64,000 nt of DNA, from NCBI GenBank assembly GCA_905221615.1, contig CAJNDT010003068.1, forward strand, positions 100,270-164,269, written 5' to 3'. A model generated the notes under the pieces. The model did no database searches, was not told the DNA's origin, and worked only from the letters and a program-made list of their open reading frames with translations. The position numbers and the translations under genes are program-made. Below are positions 20,080 through 30,051 of this stretch, piece by piece. The stretch's first letter is position 1; every line of letters begins with the position of its first letter. Source of the DNA: Symbiodinium sp. CCMP2592 (lineage: Eukaryota > Sar > Dinophyceae > Suessiales > Symbiodiniaceae).

Positions 20080-20290
20080 CGTGGTGGTGGTGGTGGTGGT
20101 AGTGGTAGTGGCAGTGGGAGTGGCAGTGGCAGTGGCAGTGGCAGTGGCAGTGGCAGCGGCAGTGGCAGTGGCAGTAGCAGTGGCAGTGGCAGTGGCAGTG
20201 GTAGTGAGAGTGGTAGTGAGAGTGGTAGTGGTAGTGGTAGTGGTAGTGGTAGTGGTAGTGGTAGTAGTAGTAGTAGTAGTAGTAATAATA
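19795..20290. repeat. 500-bp compound triplet-repeat block
   Basis: GTC/GTG, then (AGTAGC)n, (AGT)n, (GGT)n, (GGCAGT)n and (GGTAGT)n in succession. Every frame is open (poly-Val/Ala one way, Tyr/His/Cys alternation the other), so ORF length means nothing here. Confidence 0.95.
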
Positions 20291-20349
20291 ATCAGAAAAC
20301 GCAGCCATCTTTAGTTTTTTGACCATACACCTTCGTATACATACATGCA

Positions 20350-21100
20350 ACGACCACGCATGCTTTTAACAGTCATATAGTTATGAGATAGGGTGGCAGC
20401 TGCACTAACGGTAGGAGCGGCACAGGGCTCTTGCTCTGGTACTTTGGCTTCCTACGGCAAGGCTCCAACTTCGAGCCTCTTCACTGCAAGGTCGCGGTCG
20501 AAATTTCAACAAACAGGCTTCAGGGTTTAGGATTTAGGGTGAAGGGTTTGGGGTGAAAGGTCACGGCTCAGGGTTTAAGGTATACCGTTTAGCTTAGGGT
20601 CCCGGGACGGAGCTTCATGTAGCAATTCATGCGACACTGGGGGGTTTAGGGCTTAAGGCCTCGTCTGTGGAGTTTAGGACTTAAGCTGCCAATTTCGGAG
20701 GTAAGTGATTCGGTGCAGCTTCGACTTTGGGTTCAGTATCTGGGGCTTTGGGGTATTAAAGGATCAGGCTTTGCCACTCAAGCAGGAGTCTGGGGGCTGA
20801 GTTGAAGCCACAGAGCTGAAAGAAGCTGGCTTGCCCGGGTTCGAGCTGAGAAAACCGAAAACCAAAAATTCAACACGAAACTTCACTAAACCCTAAACCC
20901 CAAACCCCTACCAGCACCCCCCAAGCACCCTTTAAAGGGCTCTAACCTTTCTCATTAAGAGGTAATTAGGGACTACAATAGGGTAGTTGGGGGGTCTAGG
21001 TAAACCCCAAACCCCCTAAACCCGAATGCTGCGAGCCTATAAGTGCCCCGGCCACTTCCGGCGATGAGGGCTGAGCCAGGCCTTCTACCTCGCGCCTGGC
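20350..21100. other. No gene seen
   Basis: Telomere-like text only, with a few AG|GT-bounded fragments too short to call. Confidence 0.5.
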
Positions 21101-21116
21101 GTCGGCTCCAAGGCCC

Positions 21117-21318
21117 TACTTGGAGGTTCATGGGTAGTTAGTTATAAGGGTTCCTTTAAGGGTCCCTATAGCCATTCTTTAAGGGTATAGGGTGCAGGGC
21201 CGACTTGGAGGTTCATGGGTAGTTATAATGGTAGGGTTATGAGTAAGGTAACTACACTTATAACCCATATCGGGGGACTTATAACACCACCTATAACCAC
21301 GCATGAACCTGTAAGTAA
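21117..21318. mobile_element. Family A, composite copy 3
   Basis: ACTTGGAGGTTCATGGGTAG occurs twice (21118 and 21209) with one diverged right arm (CATGAACCTGTAAGT). It looks like one A copy inserted in or duplicated beside another, with AAGGGTCCCTATAG filler. Confidence 0.75.
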
Positions 21319-21659
21319 TACAGGGACCTTCAGAGTTAGAATAGGGAGGGTTTAGGATGGTATTCGGGTTGAGGATTTAGGGTTTAGGGGTATTTAGGGG
21401 TTTGGGGTTTAGGCGTTTAGGGCTTAGGGGTTTAGGGGCGTGGAGTATGTTATACTCAAGCTGTGAGAGAAGGAACCCTCAAGGAGCACTATTGGTGAGG
21501 ATTCCGACCCCTATATCCGACGCTGGAATGGAGCTCCTTCTTCCGGTAACCCCCGAGAAAAGGAATTTATGTAGAAGCCCGAACTACTGATAGTCCTAAG
21601 TTTAGGGTTTAGGGTTTAGGAGTCCTAAGTGTTCCTTATCATAGCTTTGGTATGACATA

Positions 21660-21801
21660 CTCCCCACACCGTATTCCAACTACTACGGTGTGGACCGGAT
21701 CCCACACCATCATCGATGCTGCCAACACCAAGAGGCATGAGACCATCCGAACAATGCACGGTCTTCGTCATCGCGAGAATGAGAATAGCACATGTACATA
21801 A
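21660..21801 (+). CDS. Possible C-terminal exon
   Basis: Encodes VWTGSHTIIDAANTKRHETI and RTMHGLRHRENENSTCT to TAA 21801. Composition is protein-like; the start and splice sites are not resolved. Confidence 0.35.
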
Positions 21802-22360
21802 GAAAGTTTGTTCTTGTGTCATCATAGAAGTACCTCAGCAAACCATCGCAAAAAAACATGAAGTGAAGGTAAAAGAATCAGAAACGGCGACTGGCAAACC
21901 ATAACCAATGTACTTCTCATTACTTGCGACGAAACCGTCGGAAGAAGAACCGACTCAGGATGAACATCTGAGGCAAGGTTCCTCCCGCAATCAGCAACGA
22001 ACTTGTTTCGGAGGGTACTGAAATGGCCATAAAATCTTACTTTACATCCAAACCTTCAATATATGTTACCTTGCATTGAGAACTACATAACTAGGTGATC
22101 GTCTGATCGCTAAGGCTCTGAGCCCCGAAATTGCTTTGAGCCCCGGGGTCGGCACGGAAGAATTCCCAAACTCAGAATCCCAACGGGTTCAGGGCTTAGG
22201 GTTTAGGATTTGGGGTTTACCTGCCTTTGTGCCAGTAGTAGCTCACTCAGCCTCATGCAAAGGGCTGGCAGCAGCTTCTCCTTAGTCTGAATGCATTTTC
22301 CCTAAACCTGAAACTCCTAAACCTTTAAATCCCTGAACCCTAAGCCGTGCATTTACTGCG

Positions 22361-22544
22361 CAGACTCGGCAACCCCACGACACATGGGAGTTTCCGAAAA
22401 TGTGGGGTCATTTTGGATCCTTATAACAAGGATCCTACTACTTGGGGTACTATATTAGGGCCCCCCCATTTTCGGAAACTCCCACATCAGGCAACGGGCT
22501 TGGGCATTGGGCTTTCGGCGTTCGGGATCCGGGGCCGTTTATGA
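22361..22544 (+). CDS. Small gene end split by an I element
   Basis: SATPRHMG after CGCAG, ending phase 0 at GGGA|GTTTCC (22389). The family-I element follows; then after ACATCAG, ATGLGIGLSAFGIRGRL and TGA 22544, phase 0. The element itself has no stop in this frame, so it may also be read through. Confidence 0.38.
22384..22487. mobile_element. Family I palindrome, copy 1
   Basis: TGGGAGTTTCCGAAAATGTG and mirror CCATTTTCGGAAACTCCCA. Confidence 0.85.
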
Positions 22545-22561
22545 AGTTTGAGGGATCGAAA

Positions 22562-22678
22562 CCTCTGAGGCTTCGTGTGCTTGTACAGTATATGCTCATG
22601 CCTTAAAGTACCTATATAAGGACTACTTTGAAGACCTAAGTATACATACTTTGTACGCACATGGAGCCTGGGGAATGA
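22562..22678. mobile_element. Family E, degenerate copy
   Basis: CCTTAAAGTACCTATATAAGG core and CACATGGAGCCTGGGG right arm. Confidence 0.6.
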
Positions 22679-22795
22679 GATGTGCATGGGGTGTTTGGGT
22701 TCTGAGCTGTTGCTCCAGGGGCTGAAACTCCATGAGCAAGTTGTGGCTTTCATTCGGTTTCGGGTTTAGGGCTTAGGGCCTGTTTCAAGGTGCTA

Positions 22796-23503
22796 TTATA
22801 GTGTTTTGCTCGCTAGCCGCTTGCATTTCAAAAAAGGCGTAATGGAAGCCTTACTGATTCGTATAGGGCTTTTAAATTCTAGGTGCGATTTTGGGGTAAG
22901 CTGACGCTTAGGCAGCAATCGTCTAGCACAAGTCTGCTGAACTGGCTGACTGTCAACCTCCAGCTGACACGTCGAGCCTGCCAAAGAATCCGCCAAGTGG
23001 CGGTCAGCTTCCGGATGGCGGCAGCGCTTCGCGTAAAGTCTGTGATCTTTCAAACCTTTTTGTAGTAGGGAATGGATGAATGGTAGTAATGGTAGTTATA
23101 ACTGTACCCCATTCCACCATTCCCTACTAACCAAAGGTGAGCTTTTGGCTCAGCGACTCCAGGTCGTCCTGCACGAGGCGGCCTTGCCCGGCTTCACCTC
23201 CTACTTGGAGGGTCGGGGGACTTAGTAAGTAGGTAGTAAGTAGACTTATAAGTACCCTAAAAGGGACCCTGATTGGGGTTATGGTACTTATAAGTCCCTA
23301 AAATAACCTGTTACTAAGTCCCCTAAACCCTAAACCCTTATAGAATCCCTATAGATCCCTTTAAAGGACCCCTTTAAAGGAACTCCTTATAGGTACTAAG
23401 TCCCCCGACCCTCCAAGTAGGCGGACTCCAGGGCCTGGGGTCCGGCTCTGCATGTCGGTCGATGGCATGCCTGGACACCTAGCGCAAGCCGCCAAGCTGA
23501 GCA
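22796..23503 (-). CDS. Three C-terminal exons joined across introners G and C
   Basis: Exon 23503-23410 (AWRLALGVQACHRPTCRAGP ... ALESAYLE) ends G|GTCGGG. Intron 23201-23409 (209 nt) is family G, ending CCAAGTAG. Exon 23200-23132 encodes GEAGQGRLVQDDLESLSQKL and ends TTTG|GTTAGT. Intron 23056-23131 (76 nt) is family C, ending AAAAAG. Exon 23055-22796 encodes HRLYAKRCRHPEADRHLADS ... FLKCKRLASKTL to TAA. All junctions are phase 1. The C-terminus is basic; the middle exon is heptad-like and may form a coiled coil. No homologue recognised. This is one of the best cases for introners acting as adjacent introns. Confidence 0.7.
23054..23139. mobile_element. Family C introner, copy 1
   Basis: GTAGTAGGGAATGGATGAAT and mirror CCATTCCCTACTAACCAAAGG; spliced part 23056-23131. 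Confidence 0.85.
23200..23420. mobile_element. Family G introner, copy 1
   Basis: CTACTTGGAGGGTCGGGGGA to TCCCCCGACCCTCCAAGTAG, 25-bp perfect termini. Interior repeats ACTTATAAGTACC and ACTAAGTCCCC. Confidence 0.9.
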
Positions 23504-23507
23504 CTGA

Positions 23508-23592
23508 CCCCTAAACCCTAAACTCCTAAACCCTAAACCCTAAACCCCTAAACCCTAAACCCCTAAACCTTCAAACCCTATACCCTAAACCG
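23508..23592. repeat. Telomere-like array
   Basis: About ten CCCTAAA/CCCCTAAA units. Confidence 0.9.
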
Positions 23593-23699
23593 GCTGCAGC
23601 ATGCCGACTGCTGGCGGATTGTGAACTGCTGGATATGCAAGCAGAGCCGGTTCTGGATTTGGCCGGACAGCTCCCGTTCCTCTGCGGAAGTATCTGGAC

Positions 23700-23960
23700 A
23701 TGATGCACAAACTAGGATGTCCAGCTGGTCTTCAGCATCTAAATGTTCGAGGTCCTAGACCACTAAACACTATCCCAAAGGGTCCAAGTAATAGTAAATT
23801 ATATACTTTGGGGCCTGAATACCGACTAAGTGCCTACTATGTAATGGTACTTGGGCCCTTTGGGTATGCAGGCCGCATGTCCAAACGCGTGTACCTTCTC
23901 CAGCCGCTGACTTATAAACCCGCAGCACCCTCACGTCCTGCCCGCAAAAACAATCCCTAA
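23700..23960 (+). CDS. Complete small gene (56 aa) with an F introner as intron
   Basis: ATG 23700 opens MMHKLGCPAGLQHLNVRGPR ... NTIPK and ends phase 1 at AAGG|GTCCAAG (23781). The 90-nt intron is family-F copy 1, ending GGGTATGCAG. The exon resumes in phase 1 at 23872 with RMSKRVYLLQPLTYKPAAPS ... and stops TAA 23960, where a family-E element begins. Basic protein with no recognised domain. Reading straight through the element is also open, so splicing is inferred from the paralogous F3 gene at 35262-35461, whose intron is 92 nt. Confidence 0.55.
   Translation: MMHKLGCPAGLQHLNVRGPRPLNTIPKGPSNSKLYTLGPEYRLSAYYVMVLGPFGYAGRMSKRVYLLQPLTYKPAAPSRPARKNNP
23774..23871. mobile_element. Family F introner, copy 1
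   Basis: CCCAAAGGGTCCAAGTAATA and mirror GGTACTTGGGCCCTTTGGG. Confidence 0.85.
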
Positions 23961-24068
23961 GGGTCCATGTACCCAAATAGTATATACTTCGAGCCCAATG
24001 TACCTACCAGTACATAGGGAGTATTTTAAGGCTAATGTATATACTAGATGAGTACATGGACCCTTAGA
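23954..24068. mobile_element. Family E introner, copy 1
   Basis: CCCTAAGGGTCCATGTACCC and mirror GAGTACATGGACCCTTAGAG. Confidence 0.85.
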
Positions 24069-24352
24069 GAATTTGAGAGCTTTTCCAAGACGCTTAAAGG
24101 TACTTACTGCCTGTGCTGTCTACATGTTGTACGAACACTGTAACATAGTTGCCACCTTCATCCTTGCTTGAAGCGGGTTATCTAGAACCTAGGAGTTATC
24201 CTTCCAAAACCTTAAATGCCTAACAACTAAACACTAAACCAACCCCGACTATATTCCGAGGTTCTGGGTCTATCGGTATATTAGAAGGAAGCCGTCCGGG
24301 AACTTGGTTTCATCGAGCGACACCTCCCTGACCCCAACACCCTTAAAGCCAA

Positions 24353-24548
24353 AGACTCCAATATCCCCTAATTGAGGAATGCACCTGAAATCGTACTACG
24401 GATCCTATCATAATTTAAGGCATATTCCTTAATCACGGGGGTATTAGAATCCTCTAGACTCTAGCCCTACACCCCAGTGATCCCCTGTAGATCCCTTAAA
24501 GGAACCCTATGTAATCCTTAACAAAGGGATAGTGGAGTCTCTGGGAAC
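24353..24548. mobile_element. Family M element, long copy
   Basis: AGACTCCAATATCCCCTAATTGAGG ... ATAGTGGAGTCTCTGGG; compare 44338-44444. About 90 bp of extra sequence (TTAGAATCCTCTAGAC...) sits in the right half. Confidence 0.65.
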
Positions 24549-24649
24549 CCAGAACTCCCCAAACCTGGAGAGCACCCTTGGCTATAACCCGAGAAACCAC
24601 AAACTTGCCAAGACTGATTAATGGATCGCGGGACGTAACACCTACGGCT

Positions 24650-24741
24650 GGTGATATAAATCCTGCATTACCCATAATAGGGAATATACCATAGTTCCCA
24701 TAGTCCAGGGTCCTTAAGGTGCTGCAGGATATTTATCATTA
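24650..24741. mobile_element. Family L palindrome, copy 2
   Basis: GATATAAATCCTGCATTACC and GCTGCAGGATATTTATCATT. Confidence 0.65.
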
Positions 24742-25678
24742 ACTGTAGTACCTAGGCTTAACAACTGGCCAAATCACAATTGCCCTACAGCTTGGGCTCA
24801 TGGTAATGTTGAGATTAATGAGATTGCTCACAACATACTAGCTTCTACCTATATGATATGTCCTTAACCCAGCAACTGAACATCCAGCCCTAGGCACTTA
24901 ACCCTAAACCTCAACACCCTAAACAATACTTGCGAAGACCCCCCCAGAGACGTGGCCAAGACCCGCACCGATCGCAGACAGAGAGATGCTGCTGCCCAGG
25001 CAATGGGCGCGGCCTCCCGACAATCAACACGAGGCCTCTACACTTCATTGGGGTTCGGGACCTTGGTTTAGGGCTTAAGGACTGAACGTTTGGCTTTTTG
25101 GGGTTTGGGACTTCGGACTTAGGGGTTTAGGTTTTGTGCTGAGCGTTCCAAGTTCAGGAAAGGGACTCTGCGGGTTTCGCGTTTCAGACTCCGGTAGAGC
25201 TTGGGGGGCCCGGGTCTTCGTCCCAGCATAAACCCTCCAAGCCCTAAGTAATGTCTGTAATACTTCTCAGTGACACAGCCTCTTTAACCCTAAACCCCTA
25301 AACCCTAAACCCGGTACTGCTGCTTTCACTGCAAGGCGCGAGGACTCGCCTGGGAGCTGGTTAGCAGGTCCAGTTTCGATGGAAAGTTCAGGTGAATGCT
25401 TATGGCTTCAGGTTTCGGGTTGGGAGCGCTATCTGGGATTGGGCTCTATGGGAATTCAAAGAAAACCAGGTGAAGGTCAGGCTGAACCTGCAGAACAAGA
25501 CTTCAACTCTGTGCAACAAGTCTCGAAATCCACACGACTTCCAGATCCCTTGCGCCGCTACACCCTAAACCTCCACCCCTGCGCGCGCCTCCGCGAAGGA
25601 CATCTCCGGTGCCTTCCTTGCAGCCTCATCACTGAGATCCTCTAGGCATGCCTGTTCGAAGACGGAATGATTTTCGGT

Positions 25679-25781
25679 TTACCGAAAGTCTCCATTTGTA
25701 GTTCTGCAGGGCACCTGAGAGGATGCTACATGTATAATTGGTCAAACCCAAAAAAGGAACTGCAATGGAGACTATAAGTAG
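25679..25781. mobile_element. Family B palindrome, copy 4
   Basis: ACCGAAAGTCTCCATTTGTAG and mirror GGAACTGCAATGGAGACTAT. Confidence 0.75.
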
Positions 25782-26262
25782 ACCCTTATAGAAGCCTTAT
25801 ATTATCCCTTATAGTATAACACCTTTTAGTATCCTTGGAATGGCCTAAAACTTATAGGGTTCGAGGATTAGGGCTGAGGACAGACCCGACAGGTCTCATG
25901 TCGTACTGTAGGATTTGGGAGTGTGCGCCTTTTGGGTCACTGCGTATTCTATATAACCCTAAACTCCAGGTACATTCAACCCGAAACCCTAAACCCCTAA
26001 ACCCTAAAACCCCCACCTGAAAACCCGAAACCTCAAACCTAATCCCCAATATCCTACTCCCTCAAACCCGAGTGCCACAAACCCTTAAACCCTAATATAC
26101 GCCCTACTATAATGACCATAAAAACCTATAGGCTCAGAAACCTTACAGCCACCCTAAACCCGAACTATTTTGCCTGTGGAGGCTTCTGGCTCGGAGTGCT
26201 GGAGATACGGAAAGCTCGCTCTTTCCATGCTCAAGCCGATTGTAAGGGCCTACTTGTGTTGA

Positions 26263-26320
26263 TATATACATACATACATACATACATCATACATACATCA
26301 TACATACACACATACATACA
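26263..26320. repeat. (CATA)n microsatellite
   Basis: CATACATACATCATACATAC tract. Confidence 0.95.
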
Positions 26321-26475
26321 TATGCCACGCCTTGGAAAGTCGGGGTTTCTGGGCATCCTTTGCCAACCATGTTCAGGTTTCAGGAGCGCAGACGTTCAGG
26401 GTGAAGCGATGGAGTTGGAGGGGTCGCGTGGTTTGGGATCTTCCTATTCCTCGATCGGGCTAGAAACATTCAGGT

Positions 26476-26772
26476 TCAGACCCTTCGTACCATAATGGCT
26501 ACACAATTCAGATCCCTTAAAAGTTGAAAGAACCTGGCAGAATCGTACAACGCCACCCGGAAGAAGGACGGACTGGCGACACTTTTGTGCCGGGCATTCA
26601 TCCGTGGCGCGGGGATCGCGACCTCGACCGCTCCAGCTGCCAGGTCACGGGGGGTGGATTCGCCACAGCAGGTTGTGCCTCCCCGCCTCCACTTCCACGA
26701 GCTCGTCCTCTTCTGGGTGGGTAACAACACATCACTCCGCTGCCCTGTGCGAAATAGCGAATGAAGGACCAT
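26476..26772 (-). CDS. GC-rich coding-like block, strand uncertain
   Basis: Minus frame 1 reads HKSVASPSFFRVALYDSARF and LRDLNCVAIM to a stop at 26476. Minus frame 2 ends VTWQLERSRSRSPRHG (RS-like). The plus strand reads RHPEEGRTGDTFVPGIHPWR then a CAG|GTCACG donor. Something here is probably exonic, but I cannot choose the frame. Confidence 0.3.
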   Translation of the reverse strand: MVLHSLFRTGQRSDVLLPTQKRTSSWKWRRGGTTCCGESTPRDLAAGAVEVAIPAPRMNARHKSVASPSFFRVALYDSARFFQLLRDLNCVAIMVRRV

Positions 26773-26811
26773 TGTAGCAACCTGCGGGGAGGTGCATTCC
26801 AGTGCATGCTA

Positions 26812-26911
26812 AAGTAAAAGCCAGAAAGTAGGAATATGATTATCCTAAACCCTTTATGGTAAATTACAAGGTATCCTACCCTGAAACCATATTCCAACTT
26901 TCTGGAGTTCC
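26812..26911. mobile_element. Family J palindrome, copy 2
   Basis: GTAAAAGCCAGAAAGTAGGA ... CATATTCCAACTTTCTGGAG. Only about six differences from copy 1 across 95 bp, suggesting recent copying. Confidence 0.88.
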
Positions 26912-26944
26912 CTTTACACAGAAAGGCTTAAGGCACCCAAGGAT

Positions 26945-27068
26945 TCAGGAGGCAAGCTGAGCAAGTAAGCTCTCATTACTTTTCGGGTCTATAAGGGTTA
27001 CTATAAGGGATCTATAAGGGGTACTATAATATAGGGGGCTTAATAATCCTGTTAGTAAGCTCTCAGAA
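26945..27068. mobile_element. Direct-repeat-bounded segment
   Basis: GTAAGCTCTCATTAC at 26966 and GTAAGCTCTCAGAAG at 27055 bracket a TATAAGGG-rich stretch. Confidence 0.4.
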
Positions 27069-27473
27069 GGAATAGGCATTCAAGCATTGTGAAGCGCTGC
27101 CTTTGAAACCTTCATTCTCTTTGACCTCTGAATCTCCAAGCCGTCTCGCTGAAACCGGGGGTGCGTTTGGGCAGGCTCGGCCGGTTTCAGGTGAATCCGC
27201 TCCCGGCAGAAACCCTTCTAAAGCTCGCTACAGCCCCTAGACTGTTACACATCCCTAGATGACTCGACCCTGAAAGCTCTTGACTTCTAAACTCCTACAT
27301 GCTACACCCTCAAGCTCAATCTTCAACCTTAAACCCCTGCACTCTAAACCCGACATCCTAAAGCCTGAATCCGACGCCAAACTCTAAACCCTAAACCCCT
27401 AAACCGTAAACCCCTACACCCCAGAACATCCTAAACCCGGAGCCCTAGAGCCCCAATAACCCTAAACTCTACC

Positions 27474-27552
27474 TGGACCGCAAAAGCATGTAGAATAATA
27501 GCCTTTTTATGGATGTTGTGCCATGATGTTTTACCTACTTTTGAGGGTTTAG
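27474..27552. mobile_element. Family N element, copy 1
   Basis: CTGGACCGCAAAAGCATGTAGAATAATAGCC and a TTTTGAGGGTTTA terminus. Confidence 0.55.
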
Positions 27553-27725
27553 GTAAACCCCAAAGCCTAAACCTTAAACCCTGATACCCCAAGACCCCAA
27601 ACCCCTAAACCCGTAAACCCTGAAGCATACCTGGTCAGTGGGATCGCGGCTCTTCAGTCGTGCCAAGGCCTCGTCTCAGGTTTTTTTTGAAGGGGGTTCC
27701 AGGTTAGGGGTTTAGGGTTAGGGGC

Positions 27726-27728
<3 letters not shown>

Positions 27729-27757
<29 letters not shown>
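27729..27757. repeat. (GT)n microsatellite
   Basis: TGTGTG run. Confidence 0.95.
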
Positions 27758-27759
<2 letters not shown>

Positions 27760-27811
27760 TAGGCTTCTTTCGGGTTTAGGCGGGTTTAGGATAATATGTG
27801 GTCACGCGCTC

Positions 27812-28033
27812 CGCGGACCACGGCATCTCTGCAGCTGATCCTTTTCAAAAGCCCGTCATTCTGGCAGAGGTTGCCGAAGCTCACCATCTCCCACCAGTCT
27901 GCAATGCTAGCTATACGCTGCAAGTTTCAACCCTTCTCAGACGGCACCTTCAAACTTACCACAAAGGGCTGCGCAACTCAACATAGCATCCTTCACAACC
28001 TTCGTCAAATTATCAAGGTAACCATGTCGTACC
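27812..28033 (-). CDS. Two internal exons of an unknown protein
   Basis: Exon 28033-27960, between AAGTTCAG and TGTG|GTAAGT, encodes VRHGYLDNLTKVVKDAMLSC. After a 61-nt intron ending CATTGCAG, exon 27898 to about 27812 encodes WWEMVSFGNLCQNDGLLKRI ... DAVVRGA and ends near C|GTGACC. Both the donor and acceptor are near consensus and the junction phase (1/1) agrees. The mixture of Leu, Asp and Lys suggests a folded globular domain, not recognised. Neighbouring exons were not located. Confidence 0.6.
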
Positions 28034-28039
28034 CTGAAC

Positions 28040-29060
28040 TTCAACTTTGCAGGTTAACTACATCCTCAAGTTTCATCCCAGCAATAAAAAATCCTGAACC
28101 CTAAACTCCTGAACTCTGAACTCTTGACTCTTGTTAAAGCTTCTTCCTTAAACCGCAACTTTTCCTCTAAGCTCTAAAAATATGATTTGAATTTTAAATG
28201 TTCGATGTCTTTAAATTCGTGACTGTCCCGTGACTACCATCCCGAATCCCAAACTCCCAAATGACCGCATCCAGGGAAACACATCCCCTGTACCATAGTA
28301 GTTCAGGGTTTTAGGGCTGAGGTTTCGGGGCTTAGAGTTTAGCGTTTAGGGCTCCCATAAAACCTACCTTTCCTTGGCTGACTTCTGAACCCCTCCTAAA
28401 AGTTAAACTTTTCGCCTCCTTATCATAGTTCATATAGACAACCAAAAAGTTAAAGTCCTAAGAGCCAACCAGAAGAATGCCAAGCTTCTTTCAAAGACTT
28501 ATGCAAGGAAATGGTAGTACGGAGCCCGGTAGCTCTCTTATGGGGTCCAGGTAGGGATGGGTTGAAAACTTGGAGTGGGATCCAAGTATAGTTCGGGGCC
28601 TGGAACCGACAAAGGCCGCGAGTTCATGGTATGGAACTTCGGATTTGAGATTTTTGAAGATTTTTGAGTAGGTCTTAGGGTCTTGAGGCTATGTGGATAT
28701 GTAGGCTTCAAGTAGAGTTTATGAAGCCCATAGTTCAAGATGGAAGGCAAGCCAAGGCTTGTTTTTTGCCGCTCGCTTTCTGCAGGACGGGTGTGAAGCG
28801 GAGGGCTCTTTGGCTTCGCACAGATTTGGGCGATTGGAGTTCAGAGTTTGCGGTTTAGGTTTAGAGCTGATAGCCCAGGGTTTGGGGTTCTCAAGCATCC
28901 ACACTCATGGTGCCCTCGAGCCTCAAGCGAAAGTTCACAATGCACCAAGCCCCCAAACCCTGAACCAAAACATCGTGGAACCGTAAAAATCTAGAAAGGT
29001 TGAACCCACCGTGGACCCTAAATCCTAAAGCCTAAACCCTATCCAGGCCCTGGAATTCTC
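28040..29060. other. No confident gene
   Basis: A diverged hairpin (28370-28470, TTGGCTGACTTC / TAAGAGCCAACC) and telomere-like text. Confidence 0.5.
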
Positions 29061-29083
29061 GCGGCTTACGGGCTTGGGCTTAG

Positions 29084-29271
29084 CGTCAGCTTCAGCTGTG
29101 AGATCTCAAAAGGAGCCCTGCGGAGCCCTAAACTTACCTTTGGTTAGTAGGGAATGGAGGAATGGGGTACAAGTACAATAATAACTGCCATTACTAATTA
29201 TATACCTCTCTTCAATTCCCTACTAACCAAAAGTAAGTAAACCCGGATCCTCAAATCCCTGGCCCTTTTGA
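29084..29271 (+). CDS. Gene end split by a family-C introner
   Basis: Exon 29084-29142 encodes VSFSCEISKGALRSPKLTF and ends TTTG|GTTAGT. The 91-nt family-C copy ends CCAAAAG. Exon 29234-29271 adds SKPGSSNPWPF and TGA. Phase 1/1. The junction residues LTF-(G/V) mirror the other family-C gene at 23132. Confidence 0.45.
29138..29238. mobile_element. Family C introner, copy 2
   Basis: TTACCTTTGGTTAGTAGGGA and mirror CCCTACTAACCAAAAGTAA. Confidence 0.85.
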
Positions 29272-29548
29272 GGCCGAATGCCTCACAATGAGCCCCCAGA
29301 GGCTGAAACGAACTGTTTAGGGCGTGAGGTTTGTCTGAAAGAAGGATCAACAGATGGGTTAGGATTTAGGGTTTGCTTGTAGAATACTTAGAGCATCGTG
29401 CCAGGAGTGGCTGAATACTGGACCAGCAAACCAACTTAAATCCCAACGCGGCAGGGGTCCCTATCTTATAGGTACTTCGATTCAAGGCGTACATATAAGC
29501 TATAAAGGTACACGGAGCCTTCGGTTCTTGAGTCCTCCTTAAAGAGAT

Positions 29549-29651
29549 GGGAGTTTCCGAAAATAGGGGACCCAAATATAGTACCCTAAATGGTAGGATC
29601 CTTATTAAAAGGACCCCCAAATAAGGTACCCCCTATTTTCGGAAACTCCCC
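29549..29651. mobile_element. Family I palindrome, copy 2
   Basis: ATGGGAGTTTCCGAAAATAGG and mirror CCTATTTTCGGAAACTCCCC. Confidence 0.88.
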
Positions 29652-29653
29652 AG

Positions 29654-29785
29654 ATGTATTTGCAGGGGATCATTCGGACAAGAGCAGTGAACTGGCTGCG
29701 CATGTTACGGTGCTTGTGGCAATGCCTGGGGCGATTTCTGTAGGATCCTCTATTACCAGGCTGTTCAGTAACCCACTGGGAAAAA
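29654..29785 (+). CDS. Exon directly downstream of an I element
   Basis: From ACTCCCCAG to AAAAA|GTATAT, 132 nt encode VFAGDHSDKSSELAAHVTVL, VAMPGAISVGSSITRLFSNP and LGK (phase 1 to 1). Strongly protein-like, partly hydrophobic. The acceptor lies two bases after the palindrome. The matching upstream exon was not found, although GGGA|GTTTCC is a possible donor at the other end. Confidence 0.55.
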
Positions 29786-29893
29786 GTATATACTTTTTTT
29801 AGGCTTCTTCTTTTATAATAGGAACCATAAACCTGAAAGTAAAAAAAGGACCACTGCCTGGATTATCTCTATTTCACTGTCAAAATCTCCGTA

Positions 29894-29995
29894 TCGGGGT
29901 TTCCGCAAATACGGGACCCTAATCTAGTACCCTAGATAGTAGGATTCTCATTATAATGGGTCCCAAAGAAGGTACCCATTATTCTCTTTATCAAA
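29894..29995. mobile_element. Family I palindrome, copy 3 (right arm decayed)
   Basis: GGGGTTTCCGCAAATACGGG at the left; the right arm is degraded to TATTCTCTTTATCAAAC. Confidence 0.6.
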
Positions 29996-30051
29996 CCCAA
30001 ATATAGATCCGTCTAAAACAACGAGTTTCGGGCTATCTCTTACGATATCAG

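Larger units (their letters stand above)
24070..25370. other. No confident gene
   Basis: Contains elements M1 and L2 and telomere-like text; no AG/GT-bounded protein-like segment was judged strong enough. Confidence 0.5.

Noticed and set aside
19661..20350. 229-codon and 118-codon ORFs (Tyr/His/Cys or Val/Ala repeats)
   Set aside because: They exist only because a triplet-repeat block has no stops; composition is purely periodic.
23130..23150. GCTTTTGGCTCAGC, resembling the end of the dinoflagellate spliced leader (TTTTGGCTCAAG)
   Set aside because: It lies inside a well-supported exon reading SLSQKL on the other strand, and only about 10 bases match.
26330..26500. Plus-strand 127-codon ORF across the CATA repeat
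   Set aside because: Driven by the microsatellite; no splice sites or sensible composition.
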